From HGM04593 sp045591315 (GTDB lineage Bacteria > Bacteroidota > Bacteroidia > Bacteroidales > Bacteroidaceae), in contig JAZNSN010000029.1 in NCBI GenBank assembly GCA_045591315.1, positions 1 to 64,000 of the forward strand: 64,000 nt of DNA. Reading direction: 5' to 3'. The translations under genes were made by a program, and so were the position numbers. How positions within the stretch are numbered: the stretch's first letter is position 1; each line of letters starts with the position of its first letter. The notes beneath the pieces were generated by a model. That model saw only the letters and a program-made list of their open reading frames with translations, ran no database searches and was not told where the DNA came from. Shown here piece after piece: positions 24,324 to 33,018 of this stretch.

Positions 24324-27188
24324 ATGAAGAAAACTTTTTCATTCAAAGGAATATCGAGAAGCATTGACCCTCTCATTGGAGGGGAAGGAGAGTGCATGAC
24401 ACTTATGAACCTAAGAGCATGTAACGGCTCTCTAAAGCCGGTTCCGGAACCGGTCGGCATGGCATCGCTCGGAGTACGTTATTCTTCAATAACCTGGCAC
24501 GGAATAGCTGAATGTTATGTTTGCATAACCGACGATGCTTTAAAAACAGTACACTTCTATGACAAGGAGTGGAATGTTGTGCCAGATGAGAACGGCAATA
24601 TGCTTGTCTTTGATGAATTGACAGCAGTCACTGCAGTAGAAACTATCGGAAGCATTCTATGCTGTATGACAGAAATGGGAATCAGGTATATACACTACAG
24701 TGCCGGGAAGTATCTGTGGCTTGGAGAGTCGCCTCCAATCCCGGAACTGAACATATCGCTTGACTCAAAGCTTCATGTCCTTACAACTGAGGAGTCGTTC
24801 TCAAGCAGTGCGTTTACCGATGATTTTGAAAGTTCCTGGCGTTATAACGAGAAAGGGTTTATAGATGAATGTATCCATTATCTGAATCTTGATGGATATT
24901 ATATCGACAGGGCTCTTTTCAGGTTTGCCATGCGATTATATGACGGTTCCTATGTTTACTGTTCGCATGTGATATACGCAAGCGACGAAGAAACATCGGA
25001 CTATGTCGGGCGCGATTCAAACAATTTCTATACGACCAAGGCCGGGACTGATACCTCCTCTCCTTATACTGTCAAGGTAAGAGGCTTCAAGCCGAGTTTC
25101 TATTTCTCTGGGCTCGACCTGAAGAACTGGAAAGATGTGGTTCTTGGAATCGATGTATTCACTACAGGTTCCATCATGGGACATAAGGCTGACACGCTGG
25201 TAGCGAATCTGCATGACAGGGACACCGGCGGACGTGTCAAGAAGAGCTTTGAAGGGTATTCCGAAAAAAGCGGAGATGAGATTTGGAGTGATGTGGATTC
25301 ATCGTATCTTTTCTATAAAATTGCGGAGTATGATATTGAAGGCCATTGTACATATTCCGTTGAAGATGTGTCCCAGACTAATCTGCTGCTGCAGCAAAGC
25401 ATGAATAACGTGCAGACATCGGTGTCGCTCTCCTCACTGGCCGCATCGTGCAGCTATACGTTTAATAACAGGCTGCATGTGGCTTCGTTGAGAGAGCTGC
25501 TCTTTGCTGGTTATGAGGCTTCGTCGCTCAAGGCTGTTAATGGAGAAAAATCGAAAAATGAAGCTATTGCAGTACAAGTGAAAATAAGGACTAATGACGG
25601 CATTGCTACTGTTTCGAGGAATTACGGCAGCATTGAGATGAGTTGCAACAACGGTATATTCGAGTTGCCGCCGCTTCTTTCATATCCCGATACACGTGCA
25701 TTTGAGATGAATGTGTATGTATCGATTGATACCGAACTTTTTGTAAAGAGTTTCAAACTTTTGCCGCATAAGTATTTGAATCAGGCACAATATCTCCATA
25801 AAGGTTCGAGGTCGCTCGATGTAAGCGTCAGTTCATTTTTCGATTCTGGGTTTGTTGCGGCAGCAGTAAGTGATGAGGATGTGCTCAGACTCTTCTCATA
25901 CGAAATAGGAACCTATGAGGTCGTGTATTCCGAAGCGGATTCTTGTTGGAAATATAACGGCAAGGAGTTCCCGCCGGACGAATTCAGCAATCTGAGAATC
26001 TTTGCAATACCAAGAGATATTGCCGATGGCGATAAGATTGTATTCAGAATTTCTCAGGGAACTGGAGAAGGCGGTGAAACAGAGATATGCAATATACCTA
26101 TAGACTCTACATGGAGACTTGTAGGAGGGGCTATGCCGGGAAACAGAAGAATGTATGAGGAAAGGGGTAATGTTATGAAAGTCTCGGCTGTTGACAATCC
26201 TTTTATTTTTCCAGCAAAGTGTACATATTCGCCTTCACAGACTCCTATAATTGCAATGGCAAGCAATACTCTTGAATTATCTCAAGGACGTTTTGGCGAG
26301 CATCCGCTCTTCGTCTTCTGCGAGGATGGAATATGGGTTATGGCCATAGACCCATCGGGGACGCTGGCGTACTCCGGATGTTACCCATATTCGCGCGAAG
26401 TGTGCTGTAATGTATTGTCGGTATGCAGTATTGACTCCGGTGTCATTTTTGTAGGAGAACGGGGCATTATGCTTATCTCCGGCAATACAATAAAAGAACT
26501 GTCGGCACCTTTGCTGCCTGAAAATAATATAGAGTCTTTTCATCAGGAGAATGATTTCTTCGTAGAATTGGCATCGTTGGTCTCTATGCAGGAGTGGTTG
26601 GCAAATGATGGCTTTTGTGAGTATATAAGGTCGTGCCGTATTGCTTATAATGGGACCTCTGGTGAGATTGTTGTAATGAATGGCCAATACGGATACTGTT
26701 ATATCTATTCGTTGAAAAATAACTTGTGGAGCTGCATCTCATGTAGTGCATCCGGGTTTGTCTCTTCATATAGTTCTTTGGAACTGTTTGCGCATAAGGG
26801 CAGTGAAACAAGTGTCTTTACGTTCGGCAATGGCATGTCTGGGTCGAACAAAGTGCTGCTTATTACGCGTCCGTTGCTTTGGGGAACAAAACTTCATAAG
26901 CGCATAGAGCAGATTGTCCTGCATGCGTATGCTTCTTTGCCGCTTCTGTATGATGATAGGAAGCCTGTGCTGGCATGTTATCTCTTGGGCAGCAACGACG
27001 GCCTGCATTTCAGAATACTGAAAGGCAGTGAGATACACAATGAGGCTCAAGATATAAGATTCCCGTTTAATCCAACGCAGTCGTACCGGTATTATATATT
27101 TGCCGTTGCTGGAGTTATGGGAGTATCGAGCGTTCTCTCTGGAATAGAGGCTGATGTGGAGATTGCGTGGGGTAACCGTATTAGATAA
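24324..27188 (+). CDS. large phage tail protein (tail nozzle / tubular B-like)
   Basis: 954 residues from the ATG at 24324. It is beta-rich throughout, with many short strands and aromatic residues and no membrane helix. By length, place after the connector-like gene, and content it fits the T7 gp12-like tail tube or nozzle proteins of short-tailed phages. The middle (LFSYEIGTYEVVYSEADSCW) and the last 300 residues show repeated propeller-like units (EHPLFVFCEDGIWVMAI). It is followed by a terminator, so it ends the rightward unit. Confidence 0.6.
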   Translation: MKKTFSFKGISRSIDPLIGGEGECMTLMNLRACNGSLKPVPEPVGMASLGVRYSSITWHGIAECYVCITDDALKTVHFYDKEWNVVPDENGNMLVFDELTAVTAVETIGSILCCMTEMGIRYIHYSAGKYLWLGESPPIPELNISLDSKLHVLTTEESFSSSAFTDDFESSWRYNEKGFIDECIHYLNLDGYYIDRALFRFAMRLYDGSYVYCSHVIYASDEETSDYVGRDSNNFYTTKAGTDTSSPYTVKVRGFKPSFYFSGLDLKNWKDVVLGIDVFTTGSIMGHKADTLVANLHDRDTGGRVKKSFEGYSEKSGDEIWSDVDSSYLFYKIAEYDIEGHCTYSVEDVSQTNLLLQQSMNNVQTSVSLSSLAASCSYTFNNRLHVASLRELLFAGYEASSLKAVNGEKSKNEAIAVQVKIRTNDGIATVSRNYGSIEMSCNNGIFELPPLLSYPDTRAFEMNVYVSIDTELFVKSFKLLPHKYLNQAQYLHKGSRSLDVSVSSFFDSGFVAAAVSDEDVLRLFSYEIGTYEVVYSEADSCWKYNGKEFPPDEFSNLRIFAIPRDIADGDKIVFRISQGTGEGGETEICNIPIDSTWRLVGGAMPGNRRMYEERGNVMKVSAVDNPFIFPAKCTYSPSQTPIIAMASNTLELSQGRFGEHPLFVFCEDGIWVMAIDPSGTLAYSGCYPYSREVCCNVLSVCSIDSGVIFVGERGIMLISGNTIKELSAPLLPENNIESFHQENDFFVELASLVSMQEWLANDGFCEYIRSCRIAYNGTSGEIVVMNGQYGYCYIYSLKNNLWSCISCSASGFVSSYSSLELFAHKGSETSVFTFGNGMSGSNKVLLITRPLLWGTKLHKRIEQIVLHAYASLPLLYDDRKPVLACYLLGSNDGLHFRILKGSEIHNEAQDIRFPFNPTQSYRYYIFAVAGVMGVSSVLSGIEADVEIAWGNRIR

Positions 27189-27194
27189 AAAAAG

Positions 27195-27208
27195 AAGCCG
27201 ATCGGCTT
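27195..27208. terminator. terminator of phage structural unit
   Basis: AAGCCGATCGGCTT is a perfect palindrome right after the tail gene, followed by ten T (27207-27216) on the plus strand and preceded by A-rich sequence. Converging genes at 27226 also end toward it, so it may serve both. Confidence 0.75.
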
Positions 27209-27225
27209 TTTTTTTTATCTTTCAT

Positions 27226-27408
27226 TCAAAACTGCTTCCTTATTAGTCTTTTTTTGTTACTGCTTATATATATACTGCATACGCAAAACATAACCAATGC
27301 AGTTATAAAAAGTATTGTTGATATTGTTGATGTGAACAGTGAATCGGCTGTGCCAATCATTATTATGAACATGAAGAGTTGTGTTAAAAGAAGTATCTGT
27401 GGTGTCAT
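27226..27408 (-). CDS. small membrane protein, unknown
   Basis: 60 residues with two hydrophobic helices (LLLTQLFMFIIMIG and ISTILFITALVMFCVCSIYI) and a basic C-terminal end (SNKKRLIRK). It lies 11 bp downstream of the gene at 27420 on the same strand. Its small size makes the gene less certain, but the position between a co-directional gene and the terminator supports it. It might act in superinfection exclusion or lysis control, but this is a guess. Confidence 0.45.
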   Translation of the reverse strand: MTPQILLLTQLFMFIIMIGTADSLFTSTISTILFITALVMFCVCSIYISSNKKRLIRKQF

Positions 27409-27419
27409 GGTTCTGTTTT

Positions 27420-27806
27420 TTATTGCTTGTTGAATTTCCAGTATATAAGTTTGTTCGCTGTATCTTCTCCGGTTTTGGTGACAAGCGTTGCCTCATCTAT
27501 GTATTTTTCCCCACTGTAAAGAGTCACCTTTCCTATTTCGCCAGGAACTGTCTCCTCGTAGAAATTGTCTGTCCTTATGCTCATCCTGTATCTGTTGAGC
27601 CTTATGACCCTTGAACGTTCCTTGAGAAAATCCTGTACGTAACCGAGTTCTGAAACATCACCTCTGATAGTGTAAACTTCGGTTAAATTACTGTATCTAT
27701 CCCTCTGTTTGCCAGCAAGATTTCTGAAATTCTCAATCCATTCCATAATCTTTTCTGAAATGCAGTCGATAACATGTCTGCTTCTCGTTAAAATTCTACT
27801 TCTCAT
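27420..27806 (-). CDS. phage protein of unknown function
   Basis: 128 residues, basic and helical in the first half (SEKIMEWIENFRNLAGKQRDR) and beta-rich in the second (VTLYSGEKYIDEATLV). No domain is recognised. It is transcribed divergently from the S24 repressor gene, and an operator-like palindrome and TATATTTG box lie in the gap, so it is probably under the repressor's control. In lambda-like layouts such a gene would be an early or Cro-type gene, but the sequence does not show a helix-turn-helix. Confidence 0.55.
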   Translation of the reverse strand: MRSRILTRSRHVIDCISEKIMEWIENFRNLAGKQRDRYSNLTEVYTIRGDVSELGYVQDFLKERSRVIRLNRYRMSIRTDNFYEETVPGEIGKVTLYSGEKYIDEATLVTKTGEDTANKLIYWKFNKQ

Positions 27807-27925
27807 AGCAAATCGATTTCTTCTATTTTTTTGTTTCTGAAAATTGTATTAAGTTTGTGCTGAAAGGCGGTTTATCTGCTTTTTAGGGTTGTAATATGTA
27901 AAAATGATACAAAATTTATCATATT

Positions 27926-27948
27926 AGCCATTTGTGGCTACAAATATA
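27926..27948. promoter_or_regulatory. operator-like palindrome C and promoter box
   Basis: AGCC-ATTTGT-GGCT at 27926-27939 (arms extend to TAGCCA/TGGCTA) is the third member of the AGCC-N6-GGCT set. On the minus strand, 27948-27941 reads TATATTTG, a TAnnTTTG box that would drive the gene at 27420; the palindrome would then cover its start point. The S24 repressor gene starts about 110 bp to the right, so this is a probable self-control region. Confidence 0.5.
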
Positions 27949-28052
27949 ACTTCATTTTTTATATTTCGAGTTGTAGTTTCAGTCAAAATTATCTATTTAG
28001 AACGATTCTATATAGCAGCTCTGATACCCTTGACCTGTAAACCATATAAGTT

Positions 28053-28673
28053 ATGAAAAGTATAAAGGAACGTGTTATATACTTGCTCGCATACAAGAAA
28101 ATGAATGTGAACCGTGCAAGCAAAGTGTTAGGGATGCCGCAACGTACGCTAAACCGTCAGGTCAATGAAGACGGCAAGATTGGTATGGAGCTGCTTTATG
28201 CAATAATGGACTGCTTTCCCGAAATATCCCCCTCATGGCTGTTGCTGGGTGAAGGTGAGATGTTGCGTGACGAAGTGTGCAGCATGCAGGGTGTGCCTTA
28301 TTACAGTGACCTGCCTGTATCGGCCGGTGTCAGGGATGCATACGACCCGTTGTCAGAGAAACCGAGCGGTTACATATCGTTGCCGTCGCAGAAGGCTGAA
28401 TGCTATTTCCCGGTTGTCGGTACCTCTATGGAACCTGAAATATACGAAGGCGATATTGTCGGGGTCACACGTGTCGATTCGCTGAGCGAGATTTCTCCTG
28501 GAAGCATATATCTGATAATAGCTAATGACACACGTATGATCAAGCATTGCTATCCCGATAACGATAATCCGTGTGTCATGTGGTGTGTCTCTCCCAACTA
28601 TCCTTCATTCCCGATAGACAAGAGAGAAATAACAGCTCTCTTCCGCGTAGTGAACAGAATTGTCACTTTTTAG
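28053..28673 (+). CDS. phage repressor, S24 (CI/LexA-like) family
   Basis: 206 residues. The N-terminal 60 residues hold a short helix-turn-helix domain (MNVNRASKVLGMPQRTLNRQV). The C-terminal part is an S24 peptidase-type domain: Ala91-Gly92 in PVSAGV is the likely self-cleavage site, Ser125 in VVGTSMEP and Lys164 in DTRMIKH form the catalytic pair. Such repressors keep a prophage silent and cut themselves upon RecA activation. All key residues are intact, so induction by DNA damage is plausible. It lies at the right end of the left phage block, upstream of two hairpins and the ATP synthase operon. Confidence 0.9.
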   Translation: MKSIKERVIYLLAYKKMNVNRASKVLGMPQRTLNRQVNEDGKIGMELLYAIMDCFPEISPSWLLLGEGEMLRDEVCSMQGVPYYSDLPVSAGVRDAYDPLSEKPSGYISLPSQKAECYFPVVGTSMEPEIYEGDIVGVTRVDSLSEISPGSIYLIIANDTRMIKHCYPDNDNPCVMWCVSPNYPSFPIDKREITALFRVVNRIVTF

Positions 28674-28710
28674 ATAAACCGCTGGTTTCGACTTTATGAA
28701 AAGCTATATT

Positions 28711-28745
28711 ATGCCACGATAATGGAATGTCCTTTGTCGTGGCAT
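28711..28745. terminator. hairpin after repressor gene
   Basis: ATGCCACGA (28711-28719) pairs with TCGTGGCAT (28737-28745) with a 17-base loop and TTTTCG following. It probably ends transcription of the repressor gene. Confidence 0.6.
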
Positions 28746-28843
28746 TTTCGTAATATTGCAACCGAATGCAATAGGTTATTTTCCTATAGTGTTATTGTCC
28801 GGCACATTTTGCCGAACAAACAGGTGATTTATGGTGTTTGTTT

Positions 28844-28873
28844 GAAGTGGGATGCAGCGATGCATTCCACTTC
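28844..28873 (+). terminator. terminator before atp promoter
   Basis: GAAGTGGGATGC (28844-28855) pairs with GCATTCCACTTC (28862-28873), one G.T pair, followed by GTTTTTTAT. It isolates the ATP synthase promoter from the phage genes upstream. Confidence 0.75.
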
Positions 28874-28914
28874 GTTTTTTATGCATATCTATTAGGATTT
28901 CTCAAAGAAAACAT

Positions 28915-28922
28915 TATCTTTG
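28915..28922 (+). promoter_or_regulatory. promoter -7 box of ATP synthase operon
   Basis: TATCTTTG is a perfect match to the Bacteroides -7 rule TAnnTTTG, 46 bp before the atpD start and the only such box in the gap. The -33 element is poor, with no TTTG 19-21 bp upstream. Confidence 0.6.
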
Positions 28923-28967
28923 CAATCGGTGTCTTGATATGATGCCTTTGATGTGAGTTTTTGAATT

Positions 28968-30491
28968 ATGCAACAGAATAAAGGACGTATAGCTCAGGTT
29001 ATCGGAGCTGTCATAGATGTGAATTTCTATGAGAAAGGAGATGACGGCAAGGTGCTTCTTCCTGCAATACATGATGCCTTGACAGTGTCGATGCCCGATG
29101 GACGCAACATTGTTCTGGAGGTGCAGCAGCATATAGGTGACGACACGGTGAGGACTGTGGCAATGGACCGTACCGCAGGCCTTGCGAGAGGAATGGAGGT
29201 GGTCTCGACAGGAATGCCCATAACGATGCCTGTCGGCGACCAGATAAAAGGCCGTATGATGAATGTGGTCGGTGCTTCTATAGACGGCTTGAAGCATCTC
29301 GACAAGGAGGGAGCATACCCGATACACCGTGAGGCTCCGAAGTTCGATGAGCTATCTACGGTGCAGGAGGTCCTTTATACCGGCATTAAGGTCATAGATT
29401 TGCTTGAACCGTATTGCAAAGGCGGCAAAATCGGCCTATTCGGAGGTGCCGGTGTCGGCAAGACCGTGCTTATCATGGAGCTTATAAACAATATCGCGAA
29501 AGGGCACGACGGATATTCAGTATTTGCAGGGGTGGGTGAGCGTACACGCGAAGGCAACGACCTCTTGCGCGAAATGATAGAGTCGAATGTAATACGTTAT
29601 GGCGAGGAGTTCAAGAAAGGTCTTGAGAACGGCGAGTGGGACTTGTCGAAAATAGATTATAATGAAGTCGCCAAGTCGCAGGCTACGTTGGTGTATGGCC
29701 AGATGAATGAGCCTCCCGGTGCACGTGCATCTGTCGCGCTTTCGGGCCTTACTGTTGCTGAGTCGTTCCGCGATGCCGGGGCAAAAGAGGGCAAAAGCAA
29801 CGATATACTTTTCTTCATAGACAACATCTTCCGTTTCACTCAGGCAGGCTCCGAGGTTTCGGCATTGCTTGGCCGTATGCCCGGTTCTGTAGGCTACCAG
29901 CCTACGCTGGCCAGCGAGATGGGTGCAATGCAGGAACGCATCGCATCTACAATACACGGTTCAATTACATCGGTCCAGGCTGTATATGTTCCTGCCGATG
30001 ACCTTACCGACCCGGCTCCGGCAACGACATTCACGCATCTTGATGCCACGACGGTGCTTAGCCGAAAGATTGCAGAGCTTGGAATCTATCCTGCCGTTGA
30101 CCCGCTTGACTCTACATCACGAATACTTGATGCAAACATTGTGGGCAAGGAGCATTACGACACGGCACAGCGAGTAAAGCAGATTCTGCAACGCAACAAG
30201 GAGCTGCAGGATATCATATCCATTCTTGGAATGGAGGAGTTGTCCGACGAAGACCGAACGACCGTAAACCGTGCCCGCAGGGTACAGCGTTTTCTCTCCC
30301 AGCCTTTTACTGTTGCAGAGCAGTTTACAGGTGTCAAGGGCGTAATGGTCTCAATTGAAGATACTATACGTGGCTTCAATATGATTCTTGACGGCGAGGT
30401 CGATTATTTGCCCGAACAGGCTTTCCTCAACGTGGGAACAATAGAAGAGGCTGTAGAAAAGGGCAAGAAGATGCTCGAACAGATAAAATGA
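28968..30491 (+). CDS. atpD: F1F0 ATP synthase subunit beta
   Basis: 507 residues. P-loop GGAGVGKT at 159-166, [42 protein letters not shown]-type motif, and ALAGTD-type C-terminal part ([20 protein letters not shown]) are all as expected. It is the catalytic subunit of the F1 part. It is first in the operon with atpC 4 bp after it, as usual in Bacteroidetes, where beta and epsilon come before the F0 genes. Found intact between two blocks of phage genes. Confidence 0.98.
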   Translation: [507 protein letters not shown]

Positions 30492-30495
30492 TGCG

Positions 30496-30750
30496 ATGAT
30501 GAAGGATTCCTCTATTACACTTGATATACTTTCTCCCGAAAAGAGACTCTTTTCGGGAGAGGTAACGTGTGTAACGCTTCCGGGCGGTAAGGCTCCTTTT
30601 ACTGTCCTTCATAACCATGCATCTATAATATCTACATTGTCACAAGGGAAGTTGTCGTGGGTTACTGAAGGTGAAGAGAAGAGCATTGCTGTTTCAGGCG
30701 GTTTCGTAGAAGTGAAGGATAATAGGGTTACAGTGTGTGTTGAAGTTTAG
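30496..30750 (+). CDS. atpC: F1F0 ATP synthase subunit epsilon (short form)
   Basis: 84 residues. Contains LDILSPEKRLFSGEVTCVTLPGGKAPFTVLHNHASIISTL in pieces, the beta-sandwich domain of the epsilon subunit. The usual C-terminal helical hairpin of about 50 residues is missing, as is normal in many Bacteroidetes, so ATPase inhibition by that arm is not expected. Located 4 bp after atpD. Confidence 0.93.
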   Translation: MMKDSSITLDILSPEKRLFSGEVTCVTLPGGKAPFTVLHNHASIISTLSQGKLSWVTEGEEKSIAVSGGFVEVKDNRVTVCVEV

Positions 30751-30760
30751 AATGTGAATT

Positions 30761-31138
30761 ATGGACAAGACAAAAATGCTCATAGGATTGTCTGCTATAA
30801 CAATGCTGCTTGCAGTTGTTGGCTACGCAGTCATCTCTGCACTCCCACTGGAGTGCGGCATTCTTTATCAATTGGCTGTCCCTCTCTATTTCTGGGTTTT
30901 CTATTCATTGGCTATTATCATTATGAAGAAACCGGATGACGCGAAGTCATTTGCAGGAATGCTGATGGCATTTAAATCGGCAAAGATGTTTCTTTCGCTT
31001 GTCGTGGTTGCACTGCTTGCATTCCTTTTCCGCGAGAGTGCCGTCGTCTTGCTGTTCTATTTCCTTGTCTATTCTTTAATAATGCTTGCCGTTGAGTCGG
31101 TATATCTTGTCAAGCTCAAAAGAAACATATCCCGATAA
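30761..31138 (+). CDS. small membrane protein of ATP synthase operon (AtpI-like)
   Basis: 125 residues with four hydrophobic helices (MLIGLSAITMLLAVVGYAVI; LYQLAVPLYFWVFYSLAIII; MFLSLVVVALLAFLF; VVLLFYFLVYSLIMLAVESV). It lies 10 bp after atpC and overlaps atpB by one base (TAATG). This place is held by AtpI-like helper proteins that assist c-ring assembly in other bacteria. Sequence likeness to AtpI itself is not evident, so the role is inferred from position and topology. Confidence 0.75.
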   Translation: MDKTKMLIGLSAITMLLAVVGYAVISALPLECGILYQLAVPLYFWVFYSLAIIIMKKPDDAKSFAGMLMAFKSAKMFLSLVVVALLAFLFRESAVVLLFYFLVYSLIMLAVESVYLVKLKRNISR

Positions 31139-32208
31139 TGAAACGCATTCACTTTATATTGCTTTTTATGCTGGCACTTCTCGCCTGCACTCCGGCAACA
31201 GCATCGTCGCATGGTTCCGGAAAGGGCAGTGTGGATGTAAAGAAGATAATCTTCGAGCATGTGCAGGATTCGTACGAATGGCATATAGCGACTGTCGGCG
31301 ACAAGCATATCTCTATTAGCCTTCCTGTCATTATCTATTCCGAATCCAAAGGATGGAATGTTTTTTCCTCTTCGGTATTCCATGAGCAAGAGGAGTACAA
31401 CGGCTTCAGAATATCATCGTCAGGCAACCATGAAGGCAAGATTGTCGAACTTGATATCATAGGCAACGAGGTACGCCCCTTGCTCGATATATCGATAACA
31501 AAGACAGTTCTGTCTGTTATCCTCAATTCGATACTTCTTGTAGTCTTAGTCCTTTTTACAGCCAGATGGTACAAGCACCGCAAGCCCGACGATAAGGCGC
31601 CGGGCGGCTTTGTGGGGGTAATGGAGATGCTTGTGACTATGGTTGTGGACGACCTTATAAAACCTAATATCGGAAAGAACTACAAAAGATATACTCCTTA
31701 TCTCCTGACAGCGTTCTTCTTCATATTCCTGAGCAATCTCATGGGGCTTATACCCATATTCCCCGGAGGTGCGAACGTGACCGGAAACATAGCCGTTACT
31801 CTCGTTCTGGCTACATGCACTTTCATCGCTGTCAATCTTTTCGGCAACAAGGAGTACTACAAGGAGATATTCTGGCCCGATGTGCCCGCATGGCTGAAAG
31901 TGCCGTTGCCTCTCATGCCTCTGATAGAGCTCTTCGGCGTGTTTGTCAAGCCTTTCGCCTTGACTGTGCGTCTGTTTGCGAACATACTTGCCGGCCATGC
32001 TGTAATGCTTGCTTTCATTAGCCTTATATTCATAACGATGGCTGTCAATGTATATATCGGCAGTGCAATGACTGTAGTGTCGTTGCTGTTTACAGTATTC
32101 ATGAGTTTTCTGGAACTGCTTGTGGCTTTCATCCAGGCTTTTGTGTTTACAATGTTATCGTCGGTGTTCATAGGGTTGTCGCAACCCGAACATCATGGCA
32201 GTGAATGA
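31138..32208 (+). CDS. atpB: F1F0 ATP synthase subunit a
   Basis: 356 residues. Residues 1-23 form a signal-like hydrophobic segment followed by a periplasmic N-terminal extension of about 100 residues, a feature of Bacteroidetes a subunits. The C-terminal part has the expected helices, with the essential arginine in KPFALTVRLFANILAGHAVM. It forms the proton half-channels beside the c-ring. Overlaps the previous gene by one base. Confidence 0.95.
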   Translation: MKRIHFILLFMLALLACTPATASSHGSGKGSVDVKKIIFEHVQDSYEWHIATVGDKHISISLPVIIYSESKGWNVFSSSVFHEQEEYNGFRISSSGNHEGKIVELDIIGNEVRPLLDISITKTVLSVILNSILLVVLVLFTARWYKHRKPDDKAPGGFVGVMEMLVTMVVDDLIKPNIGKNYKRYTPYLLTAFFFIFLSNLMGLIPIFPGGANVTGNIAVTLVLATCTFIAVNLFGNKEYYKEIFWPDVPAWLKVPLPLMPLIELFGVFVKPFALTVRLFANILAGHAVMLAFISLIFITMAVNVYIGSAMTVVSLLFTVFMSFLELLVAFIQAFVFTMLSSVFIGLSQPEHHGSE

Positions 32209-32238
32209 AAATGATTTACTAACCTTAAAGATACAATT

Positions 32239-32493
32239 ATGTTTTTGACTATTCTTTTACAGGCTGCGGCTGGTTCAGCCATTGCAAAAATGGGTGCTGC
32301 TATTGCGGCGAGTATTGCTGTTATCGGAGCATCAATGGGTATTTCCCGTATCGGCTCTTCTGCTCTTGAGTCTATTGCACGTCAGCCCGAATCGGCATCT
32401 GATATCCGTTCAGGAATGTTGCTTGCGGCTGCTCTTATCGAGGGTGTGGCGATGTTTGCTGTGATTGTCTGTCTGCTTGTACTCTTTGTATAA
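32239..32493 (+). CDS. atpE: F1F0 ATP synthase subunit c
   Basis: 84 residues, two helices with a polar loop (ALESIARQPESA, loop Arg-Gln-Pro). The ion-binding carboxylate is Glu68 in LIEGVAMF. The residue after it is Gly, not Ser or Thr as in sodium-binding c subunits, which favours protons, although this is not proof. It forms the c-ring rotor. Confidence 0.95.
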   Translation: MFLTILLQAAAGSAIAKMGAAIAASIAVIGASMGISRIGSSALESIARQPESASDIRSGMLLAAALIEGVAMFAVIVCLLVLFV

Positions 32494-32508
32494 TACCGAA
32501 CTGCAGCC

Positions 32509-33018
32509 ATGTCACTACTACTGCCCGAAGCCGGTCTGGTGTTCTGGATGCTCGTTGCATTCGGAATAGTCTATTTCATTCTTCATCGCTATGGCTTTCC
32601 TGCCATAACGTCAATGGTCGATGAACGCAAGAGATTCATCGACGATGCCTTGAAGAATGCAAAAGAGGCTAATGAAAGGCTAGCGAACATAGAACTGCAG
32701 AGCCAGAATATTCTAAGGAAAGCCCAGGAAGAGCAGACACGGATTCTTCGTGAGGCTGCGGCAACACGTGACCAGCTCATCAAGGAGGCTCGTGAGAAGG
32801 CTGAGGATGAGGGTGAAAAGATGCTTGCTGAGACACGCCGGCTCATACAGCAGGAAAAGGAGGATGTGCTGAATGAGATACGCGCACAGGTTGCAGAGCT
32901 ATCATTGTCCATTGCAGAGAAGATTATCCGCAAGGAACTTTCATCAACAGAAAGCCAGAAGGCATATATCGGCAAGCTTGTCGATGAGGCTATGGCTGAT
33001 AAAGAAAAAGGCAAATGA
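32509..33018 (+). CDS. atpF: F1F0 ATP synthase subunit b
   Basis: 169 residues: a membrane helix near the N-terminus (GLVFWMLVAFGIVYFIL) and a long charged coiled coil rich in Glu, Lys and Ala, which forms the outer stalk. Overlaps atpH by 4 bp (ATGA). Confidence 0.95.
   Translation: MSLLLPEAGLVFWMLVAFGIVYFILHRYGFPAITSMVDERKRFIDDALKNAKEANERLANIELQSQNILRKAQEEQTRILREAAATRDQLIKEAREKAEDEGEKMLAETRRLIQQEKEDVLNEIRAQVAELSLSIAEKIIRKELSSTESQKAYIGKLVDEAMADKEKGK

Larger units (their letters stand above)
15853..28673. mobile_element. left part of a podovirus-like prophage (or domesticated remnant)
   Basis: This block holds terminase, scaffold-like, capsid, connector-like, tail, holin, spanin-like and repressor genes of one phage type, in two opposing units around the control region at 19352-19618. 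No replication genes and no integrase of its own are recognised. It ends with two hairpins just before the ATP synthase operon. The matching portal and internal virion genes are found on the far side of that operon, at 36064-44614. Confidence 0.7.
28674..28967. other. gap between phage repressor and ATP synthase operon
   Basis: No gene is seen. It holds two hairpins (28711-28745 and 28844-28873) and the promoter of the ATP synthase operon (28915-28922). The boundary between phage and host DNA must lie in this gap, but I see no direct repeat or target duplication that would mark an attachment site. Confidence 0.5.

Noticed and set aside
28674..28967. Phage attachment site at the repressor/atp border
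   Set aside because: No direct repeat shared with the other block borders at about 15850, 36010-36070 or 44615-44685 could be found by eye.
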